DNA of 64,000 bases, from positions 35,227 to 99,226 of the forward strand of contig NZ_SSXV01000018.1 of NCBI RefSeq assembly GCF_009469595.2, given 5' to 3'. Each line of letters begins with the position of its first letter. Positions within the stretch are counted from its first letter, which is position 1. The translations under genes and the position numbers were made by a program. The notes beneath the pieces were generated by a model. That model was not told the DNA's origin and ran no database searches. It saw nothing but the letters and a program-made list of their open reading frames with translations. Shown here piece by piece: positions 52,253-60,784 of this stretch. Origin of the DNA: Thauera sp. 2A1. Its GTDB lineage: Bacteria; Pseudomonadota; Gammaproteobacteria; Burkholderiales; Rhodocyclaceae.

Positions 52253-54100
52253 TCAGGCGAAAGGCGGCAGTCCCGCGTTCTTCAGCGCGTCGTCCGAATA
52301 CGGCTGGTAGGTGCCCGCCTTGTCGTCGCGCACGTAGAGCGGATCGTCGAAGGCCTTCGGATCGTAGCCGTGGCGCTGCAGGTCCACCTTGCGCAGCTTG
52401 AAGGTGGTCGTCAGGTCTGCGGCACTCGACACACGCACGAACTGGGGCGCGGCGTAGCGCGGAACCCGGGCCTCGGTGAGCGCGTAGAAAGCCTGCGGAT
52501 CGAACGCATGGCCCGGCTGCATGACGATCGCCGCCATGCCGGCGCGCCCCTCGTGCTCGGGCACCTTCACGCCGTAGATGTTGATCAGCTCCAGCCCAGG
52601 GAAGTCGGACAGGGCGTCGGCGACCTCGGCCGTCGACACGTTCTCGCTCTTCCAGCGGAAAGTGTCGCCAATGCGATCGACGAAGTAGAAGTAACCGTTC
52701 TCGTCATAGCGCAGCAGATCGCCCGAGCTCCAGTAGGCGTCGCCCTCGACGAAGACATTGCGCAGGATCTTCTTCTCGGTGGCTTCCGCCGATGTGTAGC
52801 CTTCGAAGCGACCGGCGCCGATCTCTGGATGGTCGACGATGTAGCCGATGCCCTCGCCCACTTCGCCCGGCTTGCACAGGATGTAGCGGCCGTTCTCGTC
52901 GCGCGGGTGCGACTCGGTCTCGACGTCGTAGCGCACCAGGCGGAAGTTGGTCTTGTCCCAGTCCGGCACGCGCCCGCAGGAACCCACATAATTGTCGACG
53001 TTGATCAGCGCGGTGTTCGCTTCGGTCGAACCCCAGCCCTCGAAGACCTGGACCGGCCCGAAGCGCTCGATCCAGCGCACCCAGCTCTCGGGCGTCAGGC
53101 CCGCGCCAAGCATGCAGCGCAGGCTATGTTCGCGGTCGTCCGGCTGCGGCGGGGCATTCAGCAGATAGCGGCAGATCTCGCCGATGTACTGGAAGACCGT
53201 GATGCGATGCCGGCGCACGTCGGTCCAGAACTCGCGCGTACTGAACTTGCGCCGGACGACGATGCTGCCGCCGGCCTTCAGCGCGGTCGAGGTCACCGAT
53301 GTCGCCGCGGCGCCGTGGTACAGCGGCAGACAGCAGTAGAAGACGTCTTCCGGCGTGACGTCCAGCGTCACCTCCATCACGTCGCCCGACGACATCCAGC
53401 GCATGTGGCTGTAGCGCGCGGCCTTGGGCAGTCCGGTGGTGCCCGAGGTGAAGATCAGCAGCATCGACGAGTCGGCGCGCACCGCTGCGCGCCCGTCGCG
53501 CGGGAAAACGGCGCGCGACGCCGCCGCGACCTCTTCGCTGATGTCGGCCGCAACGATCTCGCGCAGGCCGGCCGCAACCGGCTTCTCGGCATCGGCGACG
53601 AGATACATCGGCTGTGCCGGACGTCCGTCCGTCACGGCAAAGTTCTCGAGACACTCCTCGCCGACAATCGCCGCGCGCGCCTGGGTGGTCTCCAGCGCAT
53701 GGACCAGCGGGCGGCCGGTCACCTGGGTATTGATCACGGCGGTGACGACGCCCAGCTTGGCCAGACCGAACCAGTAGAAGAAGAACTCGGGGCGGTTCTC
53801 CATCGCCAGCGCGCACACGTCGCCGCAACGCAGGCCACGGGCCTGCAGGGCGTGCGCAACCTGGTTGGCCCGCGCGTCGACTTCGGCGTAGCTGTAGCGT
53901 CGATCGCCATAGACGACGAAGTCGCGATCGCCGAATCGACGAGCCTGCTCCTCCAGCCGATCGGCGACGGTGTACAGGTCACCCGGCCTGGTCAGGTTGG
54001 CCGCGCGCGAGCGCAGGTCGAGCTTGGCCTGGGTGACCTCGCGCGACACGATCTTGCCGCGCGCGGCAACGGGGTCCATAAGGACGGCGGAATCGGACAT
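52253..54100 (-). CDS. Very-long-chain/FATP-type acyl-CoA synthetase
   Basis: 615 residues. The P-loop is LLIFTSGTTGLPKAARYSHM; the A5 motif is EGWGSTEAN, A7 YWSSGDLLRYDENGYFYFVD, A8 RIGDTFRWKSENVST. This GDTFRWKGENVxT form is typical of the FATP/FadD6/FadD17 branch that activates bulky acids including steroid and bile acids. The Lys near the C-terminus is in TTTFKLRKVDL. It likely activates a steroid side-chain carboxylate. Third gene of the SDR-SnoaL-synthetase unit. Confidence 0.87.
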   Translation of the reverse strand: MSDSAVLMDPVAARGKIVSREVTQAKLDLRSRAANLTRPGDLYTVADRLEEQARRFGDRDFVVYGDRRYSYAEVDARANQVAHALQARGLRCGDVCALAMENRPEFFFYWFGLAKLGVVTAVINTQVTGRPLVHALETTQARAAIVGEECLENFAVTDGRPAQPMYLVADAEKPVAAGLREIVAADISEEVAAASRAVFPRDGRAAVRADSSMLLIFTSGTTGLPKAARYSHMRWMSSGDVMEVTLDVTPEDVFYCCLPLYHGAAATSVTSTALKAGGSIVVRRKFSTREFWTDVRRHRITVFQYIGEICRYLLNAPPQPDDREHSLRCMLGAGLTPESWVRWIERFGPVQVFEGWGSTEANTALINVDNYVGSCGRVPDWDKTNFRLVRYDVETESHPRDENGRYILCKPGEVGEGIGYIVDHPEIGAGRFEGYTSAEATEKKILRNVFVEGDAYWSSGDLLRYDENGYFYFVDRIGDTFRWKSENVSTAEVADALSDFPGLELINIYGVKVPEHEGRAGMAAIVMQPGHAFDPQAFYALTEARVPRYAAPQFVRVSSAADLTTTFKLRKVDLQRHGYDPKAFDDPLYVRDDKAGTYQPYSDDALKNAGLPPFA

Positions 54101-54157
54101 GCGTCCATCTCCAATGAGTTTTCTAAAGTCTCTCGGAAGGCTGTGGTGGCGCCGGTG

Positions 54158-54799
54158 TCAGCGCACGCGGATCTTCGGCTCGGGCGCGCCGCGCCGCATC
54201 GTTGCCAGGAATTTCTCCATCGGCGCCGGCGCGGCGACCTCGGGCAGATGCTCCTTGCCGGGCCGTTCCGCCCAGAACGCCTTCCACGACGGAAAAAGCT
54301 CGTGGAAGCTACCTTCGTAAGGCTCACGGCCCGGCCAGCGCATCTTGCGATCGCCGATCGGCGGCCTGTTCAGGTCGGTGGCATACCAGTAGCACGGCAG
54401 GCGGCGACGGAAATACCATTGGCCGTCGATCCTCTCGTAATCGTCCCAGTACAGCATCTGCATGATTACCCATTCCGGGCCGGCCTCATGCTCGTTCTTC
54501 GAATACACCACGCCGGTGGCGTGATCCGCATCGGAGAACTCGATGATGTGCTGGCCGAGATGGTGGGACGTGCCCGAGAACTGGTTGCGCAGCGTGTCGT
54601 CCACCCAGGCCTTCAGATGGGCACGGCCGACTTTCTCGCGCCCGACGCGGATGTCCGGCGCGAACAGGTTCACATGGGCGTCGAGGTCGCGCATGTCGAG
54701 CGACAGCGAATACTTGCCGGCCAACTGGCGGATGGCGTCGAGCGACTCGAGCCGATCGATGCGCGCCAGCAGCTCGGCCGGGACATTGGCGGTGGTCAT
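54158..54799 (-). CDS. SnoaL-like (NTF2-fold) protein
   Basis: 213 residues from ATG 54799, longer than a plain NTF2 domain. Residues 1-140 form the SnoaL-type fold (LESLDAIRQLAGKYSLSLDM, RDLDAHVNLFAPDIRV, HHLGQHIIEFSDADHATGVV, MLYWDDYERIDGQWYFRRRL). The last 70 residues (MRWPGREPYEGSFHELFPSW) are a tail of the kind seen in dehydratase-like members. Possible isomerase or dehydratase on a steroid intermediate. It starts 11 bp after the SDR. Confidence 0.75.
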   Translation of the reverse strand: MTTANVPAELLARIDRLESLDAIRQLAGKYSLSLDMRDLDAHVNLFAPDIRVGREKVGRAHLKAWVDDTLRNQFSGTSHHLGQHIIEFSDADHATGVVYSKNEHEAGPEWVIMQMLYWDDYERIDGQWYFRRRLPCYWYATDLNRPPIGDRKMRWPGREPYEGSFHELFPSWKAFWAERPGKEHLPEVAAPAPMEKFLATMRRGAPEPKIRVR

Positions 54800-54810
54800 G
54801 CCGGCGGCGC

Positions 54811-55545
54811 TCAGATGAAGGCCATGCCGCCGTTGACGGCGATGTTCTGGCCGGTGATGAAGCTCGCGTCGTCGCTGGCGAGGAAGGCGGCGACACGGGC
54901 GATTTCCTCCGGCTCGCACATGCGTCCCAGCGGAATGGCCTTGATCATGGACTGCATCCATTCGTCCGGGATGCCCGCCATCATCGGCGTATTGGTCGGC
55001 CCCGGCACGATGGTGTTCACGCGGATGCCGCTGGCAGCCAGCTCGCGTGCGATGCTGCGCGTCAGCCCCATGACCCCGGCCTTGGACGCGCAGTAGTGGC
55101 TCGGCCCCTCGCCCGACATCGCGGCGGTGCTGGACACGTTGATGAGCACCCCCTTCGTGCCGCCCTTCTGCATCAGGCGGGCGCCTTCACGGCAGCACAG
55201 GAAGGTGCCGGTGAGATTGACGCCGATCACCCGCGCCCAGTTGTCGTCGGGCGTATCGAGAAAGGCATCGACCGAGCCGATGCCGGCACTGTTGACGACG
55301 ACATCGACACGACCGAAGCGCTCGCCGACGGCATCGAAGGCCGCCCTGACCGAGGCCGGCTCGGACACATTGCAGCTCAGCGCAAGGCCACGCTCGCCCA
55401 ACGCGGCAACCGCCTCGCCTGCGGCTGCGGCATTGATGTCGGCCGCCACCACTTTTGCGCCCAGCGCGCCGAAATGCGCCGCGATCGCACGTCCCATGCC
55501 CTGGGCCGCACCCGTCACGAATACCACCTTGCCTTCAAAGCTCAT
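54811..55545 (-). CDS. Short-chain dehydrogenase/reductase
   Basis: 244 residues: VTGAAQGMGRAIAAHF, VNSAGIGSVDAFLDTP, INVSSTAAMSGEGPSHYCAS-K, NTIVPGPTNTPMM, ASFITGQNIAVNGGMAFI. Classical NAD(P)-dependent SDR with intact Ser-Tyr-Lys. First gene of its unit, 100 bp after element copy 11. Hydroxysteroid or hydroxyacyl-CoA dehydrogenase is likely from context; substrate unknown. Confidence 0.87.
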   Translation of the reverse strand: MSFEGKVVFVTGAAQGMGRAIAAHFGALGAKVVAADINAAAAGEAVAALGERGLALSCNVSEPASVRAAFDAVGERFGRVDVVVNSAGIGSVDAFLDTPDDNWARVIGVNLTGTFLCCREGARLMQKGGTKGVLINVSSTAAMSGEGPSHYCASKAGVMGLTRSIARELAASGIRVNTIVPGPTNTPMMAGIPDEWMQSMIKAIPLGRMCEPEEIARVAAFLASDDASFITGQNIAVNGGMAFI

Positions 55546-55644
55546 CTGCCGTCTCCATCATCGTGTTTTATGGCAACACTCCCGCACCGGGGGACCGGCG
55601 AGGGACGCGATGGAGCGCAGTTTTCTCGCGATGACGCAGACCGG

Positions 55645-55662
55645 CATCGTCCAATGGGACTA
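55645..55662 (-). promoter_or_regulatory. Cluster regulatory element, copy 11
   Basis: Minus strand TAGTCCCATTGGACGATG, 100 bp upstream of the SDR. AACTGC begins 22 bp after it. It pairs divergently with copy 12 across 54 bp. Confidence 0.78.
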
Positions 55663-55716
55663 AGGGTTCGGCGAGCAGCCGCATCATGGACGGCATGACG
55701 GTTCGCTGCAGCCCAT

Positions 55717-55734
55717 TCGTCTGAATGGACGATG
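55717..55734 (+). promoter_or_regulatory. Cluster regulatory element, copy 12
   Basis: Plus strand TCGTCTGAATGGACGATG, 82 bp upstream of the MFS start. CGATAG begins 22 bp downstream. Confidence 0.75.
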
Positions 55735-55815
55735 CCGCGCATGAGGGGGAACGGGACGATAGACGCCCGACAAGACCCGGACCGTAGTGTCGGCACCCGG
55801 GCAACCCACGGAGAC

Positions 55816-57165
55816 ATGGCAGTGAGCACGAGCCCCGCAACCCCGCAACGCCCGACCTGGCACACGCACTATGCGCTGTTCATGCTGGCGACGATCTACG
55901 TCTTCAATTACATCGACCGGCTGGTGATCTCGATCCTGATCGAGCCGATCAAGCTCGAGTTCGGCATCTCCGACACGCAGGTCGGCCTGCTGTCGGGGGT
56001 GGCCTTCGCGCTCTTCTATACCGTGTTCGGATTTCCCGCCGGCCGGCTGTCGGACCGGATCGGCCGCAAGCCCGTCATCGCCCTCGCCTGCATCGCCTGG
56101 AGCGGCATGACCATGCTGTGCGGCCTGGCAACCAGCTTCGCCATGCTGCTTCTGTTCCGCATCGGCGTCGCGGTCGGCGAGGCGGGCGGCACGGCACCTT
56201 CGGTCGCGATGGTGTCGGATCTCTATCCGCCCGAGAAGCGCTCGCGTGCGCTGTCGGTCTTCCTCATGGGACCGAGCCTGGGTGCGGTGTTCGGCCTCGG
56301 CCTCGGCGGCTGGATCGCCCAGACCTACGGCTGGCGTACCGCCTTCATCGCCATCGGCGCACCTGGCGTGCTGCTCGGTTTGCTGCTGTGGCTCACGGTG
56401 CGCAGTCCGGCAGCGCCGACACGGGCCGTGGCGACAAATCATCCAGCGAAGGAAGACTGGCGCACGACCCTGGGTCAATTGCTCGCCACGCCGGCATTCC
56501 TGCTCATCGTCGCTGCCGGAACGCTTGCCGCGGTCATGGGCTACGCCATCGGCACCTGGAATCCGAGCTTCCTGATTCGCTCGCACGGGCTCACGATGCA
56601 GCAGGCGGGTCTGCTCGTCGGCCTCGGCGGCGGCATCAGCTCGACCGTGGGCACCCTTCTCTGCGGCAGCGTCACCGATCGCATGGTGGCGCGGGATCCG
56701 GGCTGGCAACTGGTCATCCCGTTGATCGGCTGCATGGTCAGCGTCCCGCTCGGACTCGCCTTCTATCTCTGGCCCGTCGGCATTGCCTTTCATGTCGGCG
56801 CCCTGCCCGTCCCCACCGCCTTCCTCTTCTACCTCGCCTTCAGTTTCACCGCGATCTGGTGGTCGGTGCCCTGCTTCGGCGCCATCAGCCATCTGTTTCC
56901 GGCCTACCGCCTGGGCCAGGCCACGGCGATCTTCGTGATGTCGATGACGCTGCTCGGCGTCGGACTCGGGCCGATCATCGTCGGCTCGCTGAGCGATTTC
57001 CTCAACCCTCGCCTGGGGCAGGAGGCCCTGCGCTACGCCCTGGCGGGCTCGGTGCTGTTGTACCTGCTGACGTCGGCGTGCCTGCTCGCAGCCGTCCCAC
57101 GCTACCGCCAGAAACTGCTCGGCGAGCGGCGACCAGGCGCCGCCGTGGCGCTGGCCAACTCCTGA
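55816..57165 (+). CDS. MFS transporter (Spinster-type)
   Basis: 449 residues from ATG 55816 (GGAG close by; a GTG at 55822 is a better-spaced alternative). Twelve membrane segments in two six-helix halves; the MFS signature after TM2 is GRLSDRIGRKPVI, and VAVGEAGGTAPSVAMVSDLY is the typical Spns motif, with VFNYIDRLVISILIEPIKLE in TM1. Such carriers export or import lipids and organic acids. Here it probably imports a steroid or intermediate, or exports an overflow product. It starts the plus-strand unit under element copy 12, 42 bp before hsaD. Confidence 0.88.
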   Translation: MAVSTSPATPQRPTWHTHYALFMLATIYVFNYIDRLVISILIEPIKLEFGISDTQVGLLSGVAFALFYTVFGFPAGRLSDRIGRKPVIALACIAWSGMTMLCGLATSFAMLLLFRIGVAVGEAGGTAPSVAMVSDLYPPEKRSRALSVFLMGPSLGAVFGLGLGGWIAQTYGWRTAFIAIGAPGVLLGLLLWLTVRSPAAPTRAVATNHPAKEDWRTTLGQLLATPAFLLIVAAGTLAAVMGYAIGTWNPSFLIRSHGLTMQQAGLLVGLGGGISSTVGTLLCGSVTDRMVARDPGWQLVIPLIGCMVSVPLGLAFYLWPVGIAFHVGALPVPTAFLFYLAFSFTAIWWSVPCFGAISHLFPAYRLGQATAIFVMSMTLLGVGLGPIIVGSLSDFLNPRLGQEALRYALAGSVLLYLLTSACLLAAVPRYRQKLLGERRPGAAVALANS

Positions 57166-57207
57166 CATGTCGATTCCACATCTGAAAGCCAAGCCGGAGA
57201 CTCACGA

Positions 57208-58038
57208 ATGACCTCAACCGACCTGCCCATCCCGCTGGACCAGATTGCCGCGCTCGACAACGGCCTGCACCTGCACTACCTCGACGTCGGCCAGGGGCCG
57301 GTCGTCGTCTGGCTGCATGGCAGCGGCCCGGGCGCGAGCGGCTACAGCAACTTCAAGGGCAACTACCCGGCCTTTGCCGAAGCCGGCTTCCGCAACATCG
57401 TGCTTGACCTGCCCGGCTTCGGCCGCTCCGACAAGCCCGCGGACGTGCACTACAACCTGGATTTCTTCGTTTCCAGCCTGGACGCCTTCCTGAAGAAGAT
57501 CGGCGTGGCCCGATGCACGCTGCTCGGCAACTCGCTGGGCGGTGCGATTGCGCTCGGCCAGGCGCTGGCCCATCCGGAGACGGTGGAACGGCTGATTCTC
57601 ATGGCGCCGGGCGGCGTCGAGGAGCGCGAGACCTATTTCAAGATGGAAGGCATCGTGCGCATGGTGGAAACCTTCGCCAAGGGCCCGATGGGGCCCGCCG
57701 AGATGCGCCATGTGATGAGCCTGCAGGTGTTCGATCCCGACCTGCTCGACGACACCATCATCAACGAGCGTTCCGCCATCGCCCCCTCGCAACCGGCCAA
57801 CCTGTTCTCGACCATGATGGTCCCGAACATGACCACCCGCCTGCATGAGATCAAGGCGCCGATCTTCGGCTTCTGGGGCACCAACGACAAGTTCAACCCG
57901 CACGCCGGCGCGCTGAAGGTGGTCGAGAACGCACCCGATGCGCGCATGATCCTGCTCAACCGCTGCGGACACTGGGTGCAGGTGGAACACCGTGACCTGT
58001 TCAACCGTAGTTGCATCGATTTTCTGACCAAGGGGTAA
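57208..58038 (+). CDS. hsaD: HsaD-like meta-cleavage product hydrolase
   Basis: 276 residues, alpha/beta hydrolase of the C-C bond hydrolase group: WLHGSGPGASGYSNFKGN oxyanion region, nucleophile S109 in LLGNSLGGA, D227 in FWGTNDKFNP and H255 in RCGHWVQVEH. HsaD hydrolyses the C5-C6 bond of 4,9-DSHA (the HsaC product) to 9,17-DOHNA and a hydroxydienoate. The C-terminal GHWVQVEH-x-x-x-FN pattern is as in HsaD and BphD. It is separated from hsaC in the window but shares the regulatory element. Confidence 0.78.
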   Translation: MTSTDLPIPLDQIAALDNGLHLHYLDVGQGPVVVWLHGSGPGASGYSNFKGNYPAFAEAGFRNIVLDLPGFGRSDKPADVHYNLDFFVSSLDAFLKKIGVARCTLLGNSLGGAIALGQALAHPETVERLILMAPGGVEERETYFKMEGIVRMVETFAKGPMGPAEMRHVMSLQVFDPDLLDDTIINERSAIAPSQPANLFSTMMVPNMTTRLHEIKAPIFGFWGTNDKFNPHAGALKVVENAPDARMILLNRCGHWVQVEHRDLFNRSCIDFLTKG

Positions 58039-58046
58039 GCCACGCC

Positions 58047-60179
58047 ATGGGAGCCTTCGACAACCTGCTGCAGCCCGGCCGCATCGGCAACATGGAGCTT
58101 CGGAACCGCATCGTGATGGCGCCGATGGGGTCCAATTTCGCCGAATCCGACGGCACTTGCGGCGAACGCATCCAGGCCTACTACGAAGCCCGCGCCGCGG
58201 GCGGCGCCGGCCTGCTGACGATGGGCGTGGTGTCCATCGCCTATCCGCACGGCACCGCCGAGCCTTACCAGGTGGGCATTTCCGACGACAAGTTCATCCC
58301 CGGCCTGAAGGGCATCGTCGACCGCGTGCACAGGCATGGCGCCAAGATCGCAGTGCAACTGCAGCACGCCGGCAAGTCCTCGGTGCGCGACCTCGCAGAA
58401 GGCCGCGAGCTGTGGGTGCCGTCGATGCCGCCGGCGCTCAAGACCGACATGTTCGCCGCGCTCACGCAGGAAGAACTCGGCGCCTTCGTGAGCTCGTCCA
58501 AGGGCCGCGAGAAGGCCGGCGTGAAGATCCGCGTGATGGACAAGGCCGACATCGCGCAGATGATCGAATGGTTCGCCGCCGCGGCCGACCGTGCCAGGCG
58601 CGCCGGCTTCGACGGCGTGGAGATCCACGCCGCGCACACTTATATCATCGCCGGCTTCCTGTCGGGCTACTACAACAAGCGTGACGACGAATATGGCGGC
58701 CCGCTGCAGAACCGCGCCCGCTTCCTGCTCGAGGTGATCGCCGCGGTGCGCGCGCGCGTCGGTGCCGACTACCCGGTGTGGCTGCGGCTGGACGCCTGTG
58801 AGCTGCGCACGGAAGGCGGCATCACGCTGGAAGACGCCAAGGCGGTGGCGAAGATGGCCGAAGCCGCCGGCTGCGATGCCGTCAGCGTGTCCGCCTACGC
58901 GAACATCAGCACCGGCGTGGCCTTCACCGAAGCGCCGCTGGTGCAGCAGAAGGCCGGTTTCCTGCATTGGGCGGCCGAGATCAAGGACGTGCTGAAGATC
59001 CCGGTGATCGCCGTCGGCCGTCTCGAGCCCGAAGTGGCGGACAACGCCATCGCCGCCGGCCAGTGCGACTTCGTCGCCATGGCGCGCAAGATGCTGGCCG
59101 ACCCCGAGCTGCCGAAGAAACTCGTCGAGAACCGGCCCGAGGACATCCGCCCCTGCATCTACTGCTATGCCTGCGTCAGCCAGATCTTCATCAATGAGCG
59201 CGTCAAGTGCGCGGTCAATCCGATGACCGGCCACGAGGCGGAGATGCGGCTCGTGCCGGCGGAAAAGCCCGGCCACGTGCTGGTCGTCGGCGGCGGCCCG
59301 GCCGGCATGGAGGCGGCCCGCACGGCCGCACTGCGCGGCCACAAGGTCACGCTGGTCGAACGCGGCAGCCGGCTGGGCGGCACGCTGTTTTTCGCCGCGC
59401 TGGCCTACGCGGAAAACGGCGCCCTGCTCGACTACCTGACGACGCAGGTGAAGAAGCTGAACGTCGATGTGCGCCTGAACACCGTCGCCACCCCTGAGCT
59501 CATCCGCCAGCTCGGCGCCACCGCGGTGATCGTCGCCACCGGCGCCGAGCGCAACGCGCCACCGATCCCCGGCGCCGAGATGGACCACGTGTGGTCGGGC
59601 GACGAGCTGCGCCGCCTGATGACCGACGACCGTGCGGACGAGATCGCCAAGCGCAAGCTGTCCTTCACCCAGCGCACGCTGATGAAGGCCGGCAGCCTGG
59701 TCGGCGTGACCGACAGCACCGACGCCATCCAGAACCTGTCGCGGGTGTGGATGCCGCTGGGCAAGAAGGTCGCGATCATCGGTGGCGGACTGGTCGGTGT
59801 CGAGCTTGCCGAGTTCCTGGTCGACCGTGGCCGCGAGGTCGTGGTTCTGGAAGAAGGCCCCAGCCTCGGACGCGAGCTGTCGATCGTGCGCCGCTGGCGC
59901 GTGCTCGACACGCTGCGCGAGCACGGCGTGGCGCTGCACACGAAGGTGAAGATCGAGTCGATCGACAAGAAGGCGGTGCGCTATGCCGACGCCGAGGGCG
60001 TCCAGCACACCCTGCCAGCCGATTCGGTCGTGCTCGCCGTCGGCGCGCGTCCCGACGACAGCCTGGCGCGCTCGCTGGAAGCGGCTGGCGTGCCGGTCAG
60101 CTCGGTGGGCGACGGCGCGCAGATCGGCTACATCGAAGGCGCCGTCAAGTCGGGCATGCTCGCCGGCCTGTCGGCCTGA
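58047..60179 (+). CDS. BaiCD/2,4-dienoyl-CoA reductase-type iron-sulfur flavoprotein
   Basis: 710 residues from ATG 58047, 8 bp after hsaD. N-terminal FMN TIM barrel (LLQPGRIGNMELRNRIVMAP, VEIHAAHTYIIAGFLSGYYN, DDEYGGPLQNRARFLLEVIA). A 4Fe-4S site follows with CIYCYAC and the fourth Cys in RVKCAVNP. Then come the FAD (VLVVGGGPAGMEAARTAAL) and NAD(P) (VAIIGGGLVGVELAEFLVD) Rossmann domains. Relatives reduce enoate or dienoyl C=C bonds; BaiCD acts on 3-oxo-delta-4 bile acids. Here a steroid or ring-A-derived dienoate may be the substrate. A strong terminator follows. Confidence 0.85.
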   Translation: MGAFDNLLQPGRIGNMELRNRIVMAPMGSNFAESDGTCGERIQAYYEARAAGGAGLLTMGVVSIAYPHGTAEPYQVGISDDKFIPGLKGIVDRVHRHGAKIAVQLQHAGKSSVRDLAEGRELWVPSMPPALKTDMFAALTQEELGAFVSSSKGREKAGVKIRVMDKADIAQMIEWFAAAADRARRAGFDGVEIHAAHTYIIAGFLSGYYNKRDDEYGGPLQNRARFLLEVIAAVRARVGADYPVWLRLDACELRTEGGITLEDAKAVAKMAEAAGCDAVSVSAYANISTGVAFTEAPLVQQKAGFLHWAAEIKDVLKIPVIAVGRLEPEVADNAIAAGQCDFVAMARKMLADPELPKKLVENRPEDIRPCIYCYACVSQIFINERVKCAVNPMTGHEAEMRLVPAEKPGHVLVVGGGPAGMEAARTAALRGHKVTLVERGSRLGGTLFFAALAYAENGALLDYLTTQVKKLNVDVRLNTVATPELIRQLGATAVIVATGAERNAPPIPGAEMDHVWSGDELRRLMTDDRADEIAKRKLSFTQRTLMKAGSLVGVTDSTDAIQNLSRVWMPLGKKVAIIGGGLVGVELAEFLVDRGREVVVLEEGPSLGRELSIVRRWRVLDTLREHGVALHTKVKIESIDKKAVRYADAEGVQHTLPADSVVLAVGARPDDSLARSLEAAGVPVSSVGDGAQIGYIEGAVKSGMLAGLSA

Positions 60180-60201
60180 CCGGCCCCTCCGGTCGTCCCT
60201 C

Positions 60202-60242
60202 GGCCGGGTGTGCGGCGTTCAAGCCGCCGCCCGGCCTTTTTT
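60202..60242 (+). terminator. Rho-independent terminator after the large flavoprotein
   Basis: Outer stem GGCCGGG/CCCGGCC and inner GCGGC/GCCGC, followed by six Ts. It lies before the NTF2-like gene, so that gene is reached only by read-through or has its own promoter. Confidence 0.75.
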
Positions 60243-60288
60243 GCTTCCGCCCACCGCGCTTGCGGCAGGCGCACTCACGGAGCGCACG

Positions 60289-60744
60289 ATGAGCACCTCC
60301 GCCACCGAGATCTGCAACCTCCTCTACCGCTACGCCGAAGCCATCGACGAAGGCCGCCTGGAAGATGCCGCCGCCCTCTTCCGTCACGCGCGCATCGAGA
60401 CTGGCGCCGCCGGCCCGCTCGACGCCGACGGCGTGCTGGCCCTTTGGCATCGCATCCTGGTCATCCATCCCTGCGGCACCCCGCGCACCCGCCACCTCGT
60501 CACCAACCCCATCCTCGACATCGACGAGGCCGCCGGCACCGCCAGGGTCAGCTCCTGCTTCACCGTGCTGCAGGCCACCGACGACTTCCCGCTGCAGATC
60601 ATCGCCAGCGGCCGTTACCACGACCGCTTCGCGCACATCGACGGCCAGTGGTGGTTCGTCGAGCGCGACTACCGCCGGCTCGACTTCACCGGCGACCTGA
60701 GTCGCCACCTGCGCGTCCCGGTCAAGGCAACCAGCCGAACCTGA
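60289..60744 (+). CDS. NTF2/SnoaL-like protein
   Basis: 151 residues from ATG 60289 (ACGGAG upstream). NTF2 cone fold: ATEICNLLYRYAEAIDEGRL, EDAAALFRHARIETG, TRHLVTNPILDIDEAAGTAR, RYHDRFAHIDGQWWFVERDY. Family members include dioxygenase small subunits, dehydratases and ketosteroid isomerase; which applies is unclear. It follows the terminator at 60202-60242 and has no cluster element directly upstream. Confidence 0.75.
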   Translation: MSTSATEICNLLYRYAEAIDEGRLEDAAALFRHARIETGAAGPLDADGVLALWHRILVIHPCGTPRTRHLVTNPILDIDEAAGTARVSSCFTVLQATDDFPLQIIASGRYHDRFAHIDGQWWFVERDYRRLDFTGDLSRHLRVPVKATSRT

Positions 60745-60784
60745 GCGCGCCGCCCGCGGCCGTATCAGGATGTCGGACCCGAGC

